Both the position numbers and the translations under genes were made by a program. The notes below the pieces were generated by a model. That model was not told the DNA's origin, did no database searches, and saw only the letters and a program-made list of their open reading frames with translations. From Gordonia gummivorans (GTDB lineage: Bacteria; Actinomycetota; Actinomycetes; Mycobacteriales; Mycobacteriaceae): 64,000 bases of DNA. Positions 55,033 through 64,000 of this stretch are shown in pieces; positions within the stretch are counted from its first letter, which is position 1; each line of letters starts with the position of its first letter. The DNA is taken from assembly GCF_022513585.1 (NCBI RefSeq), contig NZ_JAKWBF010000016.1:1-64000 (forward strand), read 5' to 3'.

Positions 55033-56177
55033 GCACAGAGGCGATAACCACGGGCACGATCTCGACCCCCAAGATCTACAAGGGCCTGTCCGGCGTGGTG
55101 GTGGACACCACTGCAATCTCCAAGGTCGTCCCGGAGACCAACTCGCTGACCTATCGCGGTTACGCGGTCCAGGATCTGGCCGCGCAGTGCAGCTTCGAGC
55201 AGGTCGCGTACCTGCTGTGGAACGGCGAGCTGCCCACCGACGGACAACTGGCGCTCTTCACCCAGCGGGAGCGTGCGAGCCGTCGGATCGATCGGTCGAC
55301 GCAGTCGCTCCTGGGGAGCATCCCGGACAACTGCCACCCGATGGACGTTGCGCGTACCGCCATCAGCTACCTCGGCAGCGAGGATCCCGACGAGGACAAC
55401 AGCAATCCGGAAGCCAACTTCGACAAGGCATTACGCATGTTCGCGGTTCTGCCGACGATCGTCGCCGCCGACATGCGCCGGCGTCGTGGGCTCGATCCGA
55501 TCGCACCGCATCATGGCCTGGGGTACTCCGAGAACTTCCTGAACATGTGCTTCGGCGAGGTCCCGGACCCGGTCATCGTCAAGGCCTTCGAGAAGTCGAT
55601 GGTTCTCTACGCCGAGCACAGCTTCAACGCGTCCACCTTTGCCGCCCGGGTCGTCACCTCGACGCAGTCGGACATCTACAGTGCAGTAACAGCGGCCATC
55701 GGGGCGCTCAAGGGTTCGCTGCACGGCGGAGCCAACGAAGCCGTGATGTACGACATGATCGAGATCGACCGTCCCGAGAACGCTCGGAGCTGGCTGAACG
55801 CCAAGCTCGACCGCAAGGACAAGGTCATGGGCTTCGGGCACCGCGTCTACAAGAACGGTGACTCGCGCGTGCCGACGATGAAGGCCGCGCTCGAGGACGT
55901 GTCGCATCACGTCGGCGACGAGCGCTGGCTCGGCATCTACGCCGAACTCGAGGCCGTGATGGGCGAGCGGACCGGCATCAAGCCGAATCTCGATTTCCCC
56001 ACCGGACCCGCCTACTACCTGATGGGCTTCGACATCGCGTCGTTCACGCCGATCTTTGTGATGAGCCGAATCACCGGGTGGACCGCGCACATCATGGAGC
56101 AGGTCGCGTCGAACGCACTGATCCGCCCGTTGAGCAACTACGACGGACCAGCCCAGCGCGAGATCGCGACGGTCTGA
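55029..56177 (+). CDS. prpC: 2-Methylcitrate synthase
   Basis: 382 residues, citrate synthase fold. It condenses propionyl-CoA with oxaloacetate. Catalytic histidines and Asp lie in GSLHGGANEAVM, MGFGHRVYKNGDSR and the later NLDFPTGPAYYLMGF region. The context next to prpD and prpB distinguishes it from citrate synthase. It overlaps prpB by ATGA and ends the operon; an 11-base-pair hairpin follows at 56197-56229. Confidence 0.94.
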   Translation: MSTEAITTGTISTPKIYKGLSGVVVDTTAISKVVPETNSLTYRGYAVQDLAAQCSFEQVAYLLWNGELPTDGQLALFTQRERASRRIDRSTQSLLGSIPDNCHPMDVARTAISYLGSEDPDEDNSNPEANFDKALRMFAVLPTIVAADMRRRRGLDPIAPHHGLGYSENFLNMCFGEVPDPVIVKAFEKSMVLYAEHSFNASTFAARVVTSTQSDIYSAVTAAIGALKGSLHGGANEAVMYDMIEIDRPENARSWLNAKLDRKDKVMGFGHRVYKNGDSRVPTMKAALEDVSHHVGDERWLGIYAELEAVMGERTGIKPNLDFPTGPAYYLMGFDIASFTPIFVMSRITGWTAHIMEQVASNALIRPLSNYDGPAQREIATV

Positions 56178-56196
56178 CCCGACCCAAACGCGCACA

Positions 56197-56229
56197 GCCA
56201 CGGTTGATCTCTGTGAGGTCAACCGTGGC
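56197..56229 (+). terminator. Hairpin between prpC and pyc
   Basis: GCCACGGTTGA (56197-56207) pairs perfectly with TCAACCGTGGC (56219-56229) around an 11-base loop. It begins 20 bases after the prpC stop and lacks a T-run. It could terminate prpDBC, or partly insulate pyc. Confidence 0.6.
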
Positions 56230-56236
56230 GTGCGGG

Positions 56237-56271
56237 TTTGTGCAAAGGTCTTCATACGGGGGTTGTGCAAA
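56237..56271. promoter_or_regulatory. Two TTGTGCAAA direct repeats upstream of pyc
   Basis: TTTGTGCAAAG at 56237 and TTGTGCAAAC at 56263, 25 bases apart start to start, each a small dyad (TTTG-TG-CAAA type). They lie 42-76 bases before the pyc start. The resemblance to RamB/PrpR boxes (TTTGCAAA) suggests joint control with the prp genes, but each copy has two extra central bases. Confidence 0.4.
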
Positions 56272-56312
56272 CAGCGGCCCGTGCGCGTGCGCACCCGATG
56301 AGAGAGAGTCAA

Positions 56313-59300
56313 GTGTTCGACAAAGTTCTGGTTGCCAACCGCGGCGAAATCGCCATCCGCGCTTTTCGTGCGGCCTACGAGTTGGGTGCGCGCACGGTCG
56401 CGATCTTCCCGTATGAGGATCGTAACTCGGTGCATCGTCTGAAAGCGGACGAGTCGTATCAGATTGGGACGCCCGGACATCCGGTGCGCGCGTATCTGTC
56501 GGTCGACGAGGTCGTGGGTGCGGCGCAGCGGTGCGGTGCGGACGCGATCTACCCCGGTTACGGATTCCTGTCGGAGAACCAGGGCCTGGCGGCGGCGTGT
56601 GCGGCGGCCGGGATCACCTTCGTCGGGCCGTCGGCGGATGTGCTGGAGCTGACCGGTAACAAGGCGACCGCGGTTGCGGCTGCGAAGGCAGCGGGCCTGC
56701 CGGTGCTGGCGTCCTCGGAGCCGTCGTCGGACATCGACGAGCTGGTCGCATTCGCCGAGCAGATGCAGTTTCCCGTCTTCGTGAAGGCCGTCGCGGGTGG
56801 TGGCGGTCGCGGGATGCGGCAGGTGGAGCGCATCGAGGATCTGGCCGAGTCGATCGCGGCGGCGTCACGGGAGGCCGACGCCGCGTTCGGCGACCCGACG
56901 GTGTTCCTGGAGCAGGCGGTGGTCAATCCCCGCCACATCGAGGTGCAGATCCTGGCCGACACCCAGGGCAACGTGATCCACCTGTTCGAGCGGGATTGTT
57001 CGGTGCAGCGTCGCCATCAGAAGGTGATCGAGCTGGCGCCCGCGCCGAACCTGTCCGAGGAGTTGCGGGAGAAGATCTGCGCGGACGCGGTCGCTTTCGC
57101 CAAGCACATCGGCTACTCGTGCGCGGGCACTGTCGAATTCCTGCTCGATGAACAAGGCAGGCATGTGTTCATCGAGATGAATCCGCGTATTCAGGTGGAG
57201 CACACGGTGACCGAGGAGATCACCGACGTGGATCTGGTGGGTTCGCAGTTGCGGATCGCGTCGGGGGAGTCGCTGGCCGATCTCGGTCTGTCACAGGACA
57301 AGCTGCAGATCCGAGGCGCCGCGCTGCAGTGCCGGATCACCACCGAGGATCCGGCGAACGACTTCCGGCCCGACGTCGGACGTATCACCGCCTACCGGTC
57401 TCCGGGTGGTGCGGGTGTGCGCCTGGACGGCGGTGCTGTCCTGGGGGCCGAGGTCAGTGGCCACTTCGACTCGATGCTGGTCAAGTTGACCTGTCGCGGA
57501 AGGGATTTCGCGACCGCAGTGCGACGGGCACGACGCGCGGTGGCGGAATTCCGCATTCGCGGCGTCTCGACCAACATCCCGTTCCTGCAGGCCGTGCTCG
57601 ACGACCCGGATTTCCAGGCCGGCAAGGTGACGACGTCGTTCATTCCCGAACGACCGTGGCTGTTGACGTCGCGCAGCTCGGCCGATCGTGGCACCAAGAT
57701 CCTCACGTATCTCGCCGACGTCACCGTCAACAAGCCGCACGGCGAACGCCCGACCACCGTCTACCCGCGCGACAAACTCCCCAAGATCGACAAGTCGGTG
57801 CTCGCGAACCCGCCGGCCGGGTCCAAACAGCGACTCGACGAACTGGGTCCAGAGGGATTCGCCACGGACCTTCGCGCCCGCGAGGCATTGGGTATCACCG
57901 ACACCACCTTCCGCGACGCGCACCAGTCGTTGCTGGCGACCCGCGTGCGGACCAGTGGTTTGGTGACGGTCGCGCCTTACATCGCAGCGACGACGCCACA
58001 GTTGCTGTCGATCGAATGCTGGGGTGGCGCCACCTACGACGTGGCGTTGCGGTTCCTCAAGGAAGACCCGTGGGATCGGCTTGCCCAGCTGCGTGAGGCG
58101 ATCCCGAACATCTGCCTGCAGATGCTGCTCCGCGGTGCCAACACGGTTGGCTACACCCCGTACCCCCGCGAGGTGACCACCGCGTTCGTTGCCGAGGCCA
58201 CCGAGGTCGGCATCGACATCTTCCGGATCTTCGACGCGCTCAACAACATCGAGCAGATGCGTCCGGCGATCGACGCGGTCCGCGAGACCGGCACCGCGGT
58301 CGCCGAGGTCGCCATGAGCTACACCGGTGATCTCGCCAACCCGGACGAGGATCTCTACACCCTCGACTACTACCTCCGGCTCGCGGAGCAGATCGTCGAC
58401 GCCGGTGCGCATGTGCTGGCGATCAAGGACATGGCCGGTCTGCTGCGGGCGCCTGCCGCGACCAAGCTGGTGTCGGCATTGGTCAAGGAATTCGAGCTAC
58501 CCGTCCACGTGCACACCCACGACACCCCCGGTGGTCAGCTCGCGACCTACATGGCTGCGTGGGAGGCGGGTGCGTCGGCGGTCGACGGTGCGTCCGCGGC
58601 TCTGGCCGGCACCACATCGCAGCCGGCGTTGTCGGCGATTGTCGCGGCGACGGCGCACACCGAACGCGACAGTGGCGTCGACCTGCAGGCCGTCTGTGAC
58701 CTGGAACCGTATTGGGAGGCGCTGCGCAAGGTGTACGCGCCGTTCGAGTCGGGGCTTCCGGCTCCGACCGGGCGCGTGTACACCCACGAGATTCCCGGCG
58801 GACAGTTGTCGAATCTGCGGCAGCAGGCCATCGCACTGGGCTTGGGTAACCGGTTCGAGGCGGTCGAGGAGGCCTACGCCGCAGCCGACCGACTGCTGGG
58901 CCGGCTGATCAAGGTGACCCCGTCGTCGAAGGTCGTCGGTGATCTGGCGCTGGCGATGGTCGGACGTGGGATCACCGCGTCGGAGTTCGCCGCCGATCCC
59001 TCTTCCTTCGACATCCCGGACTCGGTGATCGGTTTCCTGCGTGGCGAACTCGGCGACCCAGCCGGCGGCTGGCCCGAACCATTGCGCACCCTGGCGCTCA
59101 AGGGCCGGGCCGAACCGCAGCCCACCGTCGAGTTGTCCGCGGAGGATTCCGCCGTGCTCGACAAAGCCGGCCGCGACCGCCAGGTCACGCTCAACCGGCT
59201 CCTGTTCCCCGGTCCGACAAAGGAATTCGAAGACCACTTCGAGAGCTACGGCGACACCTCACGACTGTCGGCCAACCAGTTCTTCTACGGCCTGCGCTAC

Positions 59301-59702
59301 GGCGACGAACACCGCGTCGTCCTCGAACCCGGTGTCGACCTGCTCATCGGCCTCGAAGCCATCAGCGACCCCGACGAGAAGGGTATGCGCACCGTGATGT
59401 GCGTGCTCAACGGGCAACTGCGGCCGGTGCAGGTGCGTGACCGATCCATCGACTCCGCCGTCGAGGCTGCCGAGAAGGCCGATCGTGGCAACCCGCATCA
59501 CATCGGTGCACCGTTCGCCGGGGTCGTGTCCATCTCGGTCGACGTCGGCGACGAGGTGGTTGCCGGAGCCGCCATCGGCACCATCGAGGCCATGAAGATG
59601 GAAGCCACCATCACTGCCCCCATCGGCGGCAAGGTCGCGCGTGTCGCCGTCGGACCGGTCACCTCGGTGGCGCCCGGGGACTTGCTCATCGAGATCGGCT
59701 GA
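56313..59702 (+). CDS. pyc: Pyruvate carboxylase
   Basis: 1129 residues, single-chain biotin enzyme. It makes oxaloacetate from pyruvate, which replenishes the oxaloacetate consumed by methylcitrate synthase. The biotin-carboxylase domain (VLVANRGEIAIR; VKAVAGGGGRGMR; FIEMNPRIQVEHTVTE) comes first. The carboxyltransferase domain (DTTFRDAHQSLLATRVR) begins near residue 530, and the biotin lysine is in IEAMKMEATI near the C-terminus. I take the GTG at 56313 behind GAGAGAG; an ATG at 56298 would add five residues. It is separated from prpC by a hairpin and repeats. Confidence 0.95.
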   Translation: MFDKVLVANRGEIAIRAFRAAYELGARTVAIFPYEDRNSVHRLKADESYQIGTPGHPVRAYLSVDEVVGAAQRCGADAIYPGYGFLSENQGLAAACAAAGITFVGPSADVLELTGNKATAVAAAKAAGLPVLASSEPSSDIDELVAFAEQMQFPVFVKAVAGGGGRGMRQVERIEDLAESIAAASREADAAFGDPTVFLEQAVVNPRHIEVQILADTQGNVIHLFERDCSVQRRHQKVIELAPAPNLSEELREKICADAVAFAKHIGYSCAGTVEFLLDEQGRHVFIEMNPRIQVEHTVTEEITDVDLVGSQLRIASGESLADLGLSQDKLQIRGAALQCRITTEDPANDFRPDVGRITAYRSPGGAGVRLDGGAVLGAEVSGHFDSMLVKLTCRGRDFATAVRRARRAVAEFRIRGVSTNIPFLQAVLDDPDFQAGKVTTSFIPERPWLLTSRSSADRGTKILTYLADVTVNKPHGERPTTVYPRDKLPKIDKSVLANPPAGSKQRLDELGPEGFATDLRAREALGITDTTFRDAHQSLLATRVRTSGLVTVAPYIAATTPQLLSIECWGGATYDVALRFLKEDPWDRLAQLREAIPNICLQMLLRGANTVGYTPYPREVTTAFVAEATEVGIDIFRIFDALNNIEQMRPAIDAVRETGTAVAEVAMSYTGDLANPDEDLYTLDYYLRLAEQIVDAGAHVLAIKDMAGLLRAPAATKLVSALVKEFELPVHVHTHDTPGGQLATYMAAWEAGASAVDGASAALAGTTSQPALSAIVAATAHTERDSGVDLQAVCDLEPYWEALRKVYAPFESGLPAPTGRVYTHEIPGGQLSNLRQQAIALGLGNRFEAVEEAYAAADRLLGRLIKVTPSSKVVGDLALAMVGRGITASEFAADPSSFDIPDSVIGFLRGELGDPAGGWPEPLRTLALKGRAEPQPTVELSAEDSAVLDKAGRDRQVTLNRLLFPGPTKEFEDHFESYGDTSRLSANQFFYGLRYGDEHRVVLEPGVDLLIGLEAISDPDEKGMRTVMCVLNGQLRPVQVRDRSIDSAVEAAEKADRGNPHHIGAPFAGVVSISVDVGDEVVAGAAIGTIEAMKMEATITAPIGGKVARVAVGPVTSVAPGDLLIEIG

Positions 59703-59741
59703 GAAGCAAGCGCTTTCGCCCTTCTTGTGACCGGTCTCTAC

Positions 59742-59845
59742 CGCTCCCTGAGGTGCGAGGAGCGATAGCGACGAGCCTCGAAGGGCCTGGCGACGTATCT
59801 CACCAGGCCCTTCGAGGCTCGCAAGCTCGCACCTCAGGGAGCGGA
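59742..59845. repeat. Cruciform repeat family 2, full copy
   Basis: Two perfect 19-base stems nested. Outer: CCGCTCCCTGAGGTGCGAG (59742-59760) with CTCGCACCTCAGGGAGCGG (59827-59845). Inner: CGAGCCTCGAAGGGCCTGG (59773-59791) with CCAGGCCCTTCGAGGCTCG (59804-59822). Lies between the converging pyc and phenol-type monooxygenase genes and could act as a bidirectional terminator. Fragments of the outer arm recur at 59886-59940. I see no gene in 59703-59951. Confidence 0.8.
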
Positions 59846-59951
59846 GCGGGATTCCGCAACGCGGGGAGCGGATTTGGGGATTCGCACCTCAGGGAGCGGG
59901 GGGAGGGGTAGCGCTCCTTTCACCTCACCTCAGCTCAGGGAGCGGCGAAAC

Positions 59952-61565
59952 TCAGTTGCCGAAGTAGCTGACGTCGTCGTTGCCGATGAGGTCGGGGACC
60001 GTCCAGCCGTCGAGGTCGTACTCGGACAGGCACTGCTCGGCGAGACCCTTCATCTGCTCGACGCCGCCGCGGTTCTGGGCGGCGAACAGCAACTCGGCCT
60101 TGACGTTCTCGTGGTTGCCGGAGTAGTTGCGCTCGTACAGCTCGTGCCGGCCACCGAACTCGGAGCCGATCGAATCCCACAGCGCCTTCATGACTTTCAC
60201 GCGATCGACGGCGGTGATGCCGTTGGAGCCGCGCACATACTTGTCCAGGTACGGCCGCACGGTGGGGCTCTTGAAGTCGGCCGCGCTCGAGGGCAGGTAG
60301 ATCAGGCCCGACGCGACGTCCTGCTCGATGATCTCCTTGATGCGCGGGTAGCCCTGCATCATGAACATGCGGTAGGTGAGCCCGTACTCGAGGCGCGGGA
60401 TCACGGTGTCGCCGATCCACGGCTCGGGGTTGTGGGCCATTGCGTCGGTGAGCGTCCAGAACAGGTTGCGCCAGCCGATGACCTCGCCGACGCGCGTCTG
60501 GACGCCGCGGAAGCCGCCCGAGCCGGTGCAGTCGAGGGCCTTCATCAGCAGGCCGGCGATGAAGTCGAGCTTCACGGCAAGGCGGGTGCAGCCCTGGAAC
60601 GTGAAGCGCGGCAAGAAGCCTGACTGCGGGAAGAACGCGTTGATGCGGTCGACGTCGCCGTACATGAAGACGTTCTCCCACGGCACCAGGACCTTGTCGA
60701 AGACGAAGATGGTGTCGTTCTCGTCCATCCGGCTCGAGAGCGGATAGTCGAATGGGCTGCCCATCACCGCGGCCTGCTCGGTGTAGGAGCTGCGGCAGAT
60801 CAGCTTGATACCGGGAGCGTCCATCGGCACCGTGCAGATCAGGGCGAATTCCTTCTTCTTGATCGGCAGACCGTAGTGGGCGATGAAGTTGTAGTTGGTG
60901 ATGGCCGAACCGGTGGCGACGACCTTGGCGCCGGAGACGACGAGGCCGGCGTCGGTCTCCTTCTCGACCTTCATGAACACGTCGCCCACCTCGTCGGGCG
61001 GGAGCTGACGGTCCACCGGCGGATTGATGATGGCGTGATTCCAGTACAGGACTTTCTCCTGCGACTCGCGGTACCAGCGTTCCGCGTTGGCCTCGAACGG
61101 TGCGTAGAGGTCCTTGTTGGCGTGCAGAGTGCCCAGGAAGCTGGCCTTGTAGTCGGGGGAGCGGCCCATCCAGCCGTAGGTCATGCGCGCCCACTCGGCG
61201 ATGGCGTCGCGCTCCTTGATGAGGTCTTCCGAACTGGTCGACGCCTTGAAGAACGGCATGGTGACGCCGCCGTTGCCGGTGTCGGTGGGTGCGGTCACCT
61301 TGTCCTTGGTCTCCGGGTCGTGCATCGAGTCGTAGAGCCGGGCGGTCATCCGGATCGGATTGCGGAACGCGGGATGGGTGGTGACATCCTTGACTCGCTC
61401 GCCGTGCAGCCAGATCTCGCGACCGTCGCGCAGGGACTCGATGTACTCGTCGCCGGTCATGGGGCGCGAGGCGAAGTTCTGCTTCTTGTTGGCCTCCGCG
61501 TCGGCAGCCGGATTGGTCTGTGGTGCTGCGGTCTGTGAGTCGGTGGGGCGCTCGATGGTCGTCAT
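59952..61565 (-). CDS. pheA1: Two-component flavin monooxygenase, oxygenase (PheA1/HpaB type)
   Basis: 537 residues of the HpaB/PvcC family. It uses FADH2 from a separate reductase to ortho-hydroxylate a phenol. Segments [56 protein letters not shown] and [19 protein letters not shown] match Rhodococcus PheA1 (phenol hydroxylase) more closely than HpaB, as far as I can judge by memory. Phenol or 4-hydroxyphenylacetate are the likely substrates. The ATG at 61565 has AGAGGT upstream. It is 71 bases after the reductase gene and likely in the same unit. Confidence 0.87.
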   Translation of the reverse strand: MTTIERPTDSQTAAPQTNPAADAEANKKQNFASRPMTGDEYIESLRDGREIWLHGERVKDVTTHPAFRNPIRMTARLYDSMHDPETKDKVTAPTDTGNGGVTMPFFKASTSSEDLIKERDAIAEWARMTYGWMGRSPDYKASFLGTLHANKDLYAPFEANAERWYRESQEKVLYWNHAIINPPVDRQLPPDEVGDVFMKVEKETDAGLVVSGAKVVATGSAITNYNFIAHYGLPIKKKEFALICTVPMDAPGIKLICRSSYTEQAAVMGSPFDYPLSSRMDENDTIFVFDKVLVPWENVFMYGDVDRINAFFPQSGFLPRFTFQGCTRLAVKLDFIAGLLMKALDCTGSGGFRGVQTRVGEVIGWRNLFWTLTDAMAHNPEPWIGDTVIPRLEYGLTYRMFMMQGYPRIKEIIEQDVASGLIYLPSSAADFKSPTVRPYLDKYVRGSNGITAVDRVKVMKALWDSIGSEFGGRHELYERNYSGNHENVKAELLFAAQNRGGVEQMKGLAEQCLSEYDLDGWTVPDLIGNDDVSYFGN

Positions 61566-61636
61566 GATTGATACCTCTTTCTGATCGATTGATCGTGACT
61601 GTCGATGAATCGCGTTCGTGTGGAACGGTTTTGTGG

Positions 61637-62203
61637 TCAGGCGGGCTGGTCGAGGGTGCGCCGGAACGGTGTGAAGTCGGTGGTCGAGTCGAACCACCCG
61701 GAGTGCGGATCGTCGGCGCACAGGGTCCACAGCGAGTTGACGGTGGGTTCGCCGAGATCATGGAAAGTGCTGCGGTAGTAGAGAAGCGGGGACTTTCCGC
61801 TGGCTTCGGCGTCGACAATCTCGCCGATGAAGATGATGTGGTCGCCGCCGTCATAGCTGCGCCACGGAACGCAGCTGATGGTGGCGGCCGCGTCGCACAG
61901 AACAGGCGCGGTCGGTCCCTGTGCCCACACCGGACCGGGGGTGGCCGGGCGGCCGGCGAAGTGCATCGCGATGTCGAGCTGATCGGCGGCGAGGATGTTC
62001 ACCGCGAATGGCTTGTCTTCTAAGTAGCTGCACGCCTTGGATTTTCGGGTGAGCGTGACTTGGCACAGCCGCGGCTCGAGTGAGACTGCGGTGAACGCTG
62101 TCACCGTTGCGCCGTGTGGCTCGCCGTCTGCGTTCGCGCAGGTGATGACCGTGACGCCGCTGGCGAACTGGCCGAAGACATTCTGTAGCGTCTTGCGTTC
62201 CAT
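61637..62203 (-). CDS. pheA2: Flavin reductase of the monooxygenase (PheA2/HpaC type)
   Basis: 188 residues of the flavin-reductase-like FMN-binding split barrel. It reduces FAD with NAD(P)H for PheA1. Motifs are [39 protein letters not shown] and the C-terminal [14 protein letters not shown], where FIGEV-type ends are typical. A strong AGGAGAGG site precedes the ATG. It is divergent from the AraC-type regulator, the same order as pheR-pheA2-pheA1 in Rhodococcus. The 120-base divergent gap should hold the regulator site. Confidence 0.85.
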   Translation of the reverse strand: MERKTLQNVFGQFASGVTVITCANADGEPHGATVTAFTAVSLEPRLCQVTLTRKSKACSYLEDKPFAVNILAADQLDIAMHFAGRPATPGPVWAQGPTAPVLCDAAATISCVPWRSYDGGDHIIFIGEIVDAEASGKSPLLYYRSTFHDLGEPTVNSLWTLCADDPHSGWFDSTTDFTPFRRTLDQPA

Positions 62204-62323
62204 GTGACCTCTCCTTCCGATGAGGCAGAATGTGAGGTAGAACATAAATCGACCGCAGCCCGTCTTCGATCCGCCGAACGCGATGGGGATCCGGAATGCG
62301 CGGTGAGGTCGTGAGGAGTTGTC

Positions 62324-63268
62324 ATGAGCCTGGTCGAGCGGCTTCGTATACCGGGTGATGCGGAGTGGGAAGCGGCCTCGGCGGCTGTGTCCGACGCGTA
62401 CTTTCCACACGAACTGAGTCCTCGGGAAACGGGCAGCACGGCGATCGACGCCGACGTCGCGGTGACCGTCGTCGGGCCCCTGAGAATCGCGCGGATCGGA
62501 TGGGGCGCCGAAGTGGCCATCCACTCCGACCATCCCGGCGCCTACGGCATCAATGTGCCCCTCGACGGGGTGCTCGAGACCAGCGTCGCCGGGAGCACGG
62601 TGGTCTCGACCAGCGGCTCGGCCACCATCAATCCGCCCGATACTCCGGCGGAGATCACCCGTTGGTCGAGCACGTGCACCATTCTCGGGGTCAAGATCGA
62701 CCGCGATTTCCTGCAGCACGAGGTCTGTCGCGTGACAGGTGGACCCGATGCGCGTCTGCCCGACCAGCTTGATCTGCACTCGCCCGAAGGGGCGAGCTGG
62801 TTTCGGCTCGTCCAGTCGATCGCGGGTCAGCCCGACGACGACCCGCTGTTGGCCAATCCGCTTGTGGCGCAACAACTCGCCGCGTCGCTGACGGACGCAT
62901 TTCTACTCGCGACGCTCACCGACGATCCGTCGGACCACAAGACCCTGCAACCTCGCATCGTCACGCGCGTGCTCGACGCTCTGCGCGCGGATCCGTCCCG
63001 CGCCTGGTCGGCGGCCGACATGGCCGAGATCGCGGGAGTCAGTGTGCGCCGCCTGCAGGAAGGCTTCCGCGAGTACGTGGGCCGCACGCCGCGCGAATGC
63101 CTCGTCGAAATCCGGCTGGCCGCGGTGCACCACGACCTGGCGTCCGGGGTCGAGTCGTCGGTGACGGACGTGGCGATGCGGTGGGGATTCACCCACACCG
63201 GACGGTTCGCGGCGGCCTTCCGGCGCAAGTACGGGGTGGCGCCGTCGCATGTCCTGCGCGATCGATGA
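62324..63268 (+). CDS. AraC-family regulator (PheR-like)
   Basis: 314 residues. The N-terminal half is a cupin-like AraC-binding domain (YGINVPLDGVLET; INPPDTPAEITRWS). The C-terminal 100 residues carry two helix-turn-helix motifs: WSAADMAEIAGVSVRRLQEGF and VTDVAMRWGFTHTGRFAAAF-RRKYGVAPS. This is the AraC/XylS arrangement. It faces the monooxygenase genes and probably activates them in response to phenol or a related effector, as PheR does in Rhodococcus. It ends at a long hairpin opposite metE. Confidence 0.85.
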   Translation: MSLVERLRIPGDAEWEAASAAVSDAYFPHELSPRETGSTAIDADVAVTVVGPLRIARIGWGAEVAIHSDHPGAYGINVPLDGVLETSVAGSTVVSTSGSATINPPDTPAEITRWSSTCTILGVKIDRDFLQHEVCRVTGGPDARLPDQLDLHSPEGASWFRLVQSIAGQPDDDPLLANPLVAQQLAASLTDAFLLATLTDDPSDHKTLQPRIVTRVLDALRADPSRAWSAADMAEIAGVSVRRLQEGFREYVGRTPRECLVEIRLAAVHHDLASGVESSVTDVAMRWGFTHTGRFAAAFRRKYGVAPSHVLRDR

Positions 63269-63271
63269 GGT

Positions 63272-63333
63272 GCACACACAGAACTACCACGTACACACGA
63301 GATCCCGTGTGTACGTGGTAGTTCTCGGTGTGC
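63272..63333. terminator. Very long hairpin between pheR-like gene and metE
   Basis: AGAACTACCACGTACACACG (63280-63299) and CGTGTGTACGTGGTAGTTCT (63306-63325) form a perfect 20-base stem with loop AGATCC. After a two-by-two mismatch, GCACAC and GTGTGC (63272-63277, 63328-63333) extend it by six pairs. It starts three bases past one stop codon and ends just before the other. Confidence 0.8.
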
Positions 63334-63336
63334 GTA

Positions 63337-64000
63337 TCAGACGAGCTGCTCGCGCATGGTCTGCGCGGCGGCGACCATGTTGGTGAGCGACTCGATCACT
63401 TCTTCGTTGCCACGGGTCTTGAGCCCGCAGTCCGGGTTGACCCACAGGCGCCGCGCGTCGACGGCCTTCAGGGCGGCCGCCAGCGACTCCTCGATCTCGC
63501 CGGTGCCGGGGACGCGCGGCGAGTGGATGTCGTAGACACCCGGTCCGACCGCATTGGAGAAGCCGACCTTGTTGAGGTCGTCGAGCACCTCCATGTGCGA
63601 GCGGGCAGCCTCGATCGAGGTGACGTCGGCGTCGAGCGCCGCGATCGCCCCGATGACCTCGCCGAACTCCGAATAGCACAGGTGGGTGTGCACCTGGGTG
63701 GTGTCGGCGACGCCCGACGTGGACAGCCGGAAAGCGGTGACGGCCCAGTCCAGGTAGGCGGGCTTGTCGGCGTCACGCAGCGGCAGCAACTCGCGTAGCG
63801 CCGGTTCGTCGACCTGGATGATGCCGACGCCTGCCTTCTCGAGGTCGACGGTCTCGTCGCGAATCGCGAACGCGATCTGATTCGCCGACTCCGATAGCGG
63901 CTGATCGTCGCGGACGAACGACCACGCCAGGATGGTGACCGGCCCGGTGAGCATGCCCTTGACCGGCTTGGCGGTCAGCGACTGCGCGTAGGTGATCCAG
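63337..64000 (-). CDS. metE: Cobalamin-independent methionine synthase, 3' part
   Basis: Only the last 220 or so residues lie in the window; the gene continues to the right of base 64000. It transfers the methyl group of methyltetrahydropteroyl-triglutamate to homocysteine. The C-terminal catalytic barrel is clear: [45 protein letters not shown] (zinc ligands His and Cys) and [12 protein letters not shown] (third zinc Cys). No riboswitch can be assessed because the 5' end is outside. It converges on the pheR-like gene. Confidence 0.94.
   Translation of the reverse strand, partial: WITYAQSLTAKPVKGMLTGPVTILAWSFVRDDQPLSESANQIAFAIRDETVDLEKAGVGIIQVDEPALRELLPLRDADKPAYLDWAVTAFRLSTSGVADTTQVHTHLCYSEFGEVIGAIAALDADVTSIEAARSHMEVLDDLNKVGFSNAVGPGVYDIHSPRVPGTGEIEESLAAALKAVDARRLWVNPDCGLKTRGNEEVIESLTNMVAAAQTMREQLV

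Noticed and set aside
63272-63333. Attachment site or transposon end
   Set aside because: No integrase, transposase or second copy is in the window; position between two stop codons favours a terminator.

Overview
The window looks like chromosome of a mycolate actinomycete, most probably a Gordonia-type organism. It is GC-rich, uses many GTG starts and packs co-oriented genes with 1-4 base overlaps. Its gene order also follows part of the Mycobacterium tuberculosis chromosome: an Rv3316-19-type sdhCDAB operon, cdd-deoA-add, an Rv3311-like gene, upp, punA, an M20 amidohydrolase, an Rv3304-like gene, lpdA, glpD, nei and lhr occur in a comparable order. This placement rests on recalled homology; no search was run. 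I see no tRNA, rRNA, CRISPR array, transposase or phage gene.

Left part (1-21235): an amino-acid permease/universal-stress pair; a glutamine amidotransferase with a small secreted protein; succinate dehydrogenase (sdhCDAB, minus strand) divergent from the salvage operon cdd-deoA-add across an IdeR/DtxR-like box; a very acidic Rv3311-like protein; an NlpC/P60 hydrolase with an EspC-like type VII secretion protein; upp; an orphan ABC ATPase with a membrane protein; punA; an enoyl-CoA hydratase; an M20 amidohydrolase; a gamma-glutamylcyclotransferase-like protein; and lpdA.

Middle (21236-35287): an accessory islet (21831-24739) lies between lpdA and glpK. It encodes a Pro/Gly/Asn-rich putative exported protein, a small unknown protein, a helical ESX-like protein and a DUF3558-type lipoprotein, and its distal part is visibly less GC-rich. 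Long palindromes precede it and a three-hairpin repeat follows it. Then come glpK/glpD, a flavin-type oxidoreductase, a ClpC2-like gene behind two matching palindromic operators, and nei-lhr.

Right part (35288-64000): a cobalamin riboswitch with cbtB-cbtA and a histidine-phosphatase-like protein lacking the RHG motif; an acyl-CoA dehydrogenase; mntH with a candidate MntR box; a purine-oxidation cluster (fused 2Fe-2S/molybdenum xanthine dehydrogenase, FAD subunit, 8-oxoguanine-type deaminase); a copper/haem cluster (PepSY protein, PCu(A)C lipoprotein, Tat-exported DyP peroxidase); an MFS exporter; the methylcitrate cycle (prpR, prpDBC) followed by pyc; a phenol-type two-component monooxygenase with its AraC regulator; and the 3' part of metE at the window edge.

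The most unusual content is the non-coding and low-complexity DNA: at least three families of dispersed palindromic repeats (two with near-identical copies far apart), repeat sequence absorbed in frame into a xanthine dehydrogenase linker, a triplicated 36-base unit inside prpD, and several long uninterrupted hairpins at gene ends.
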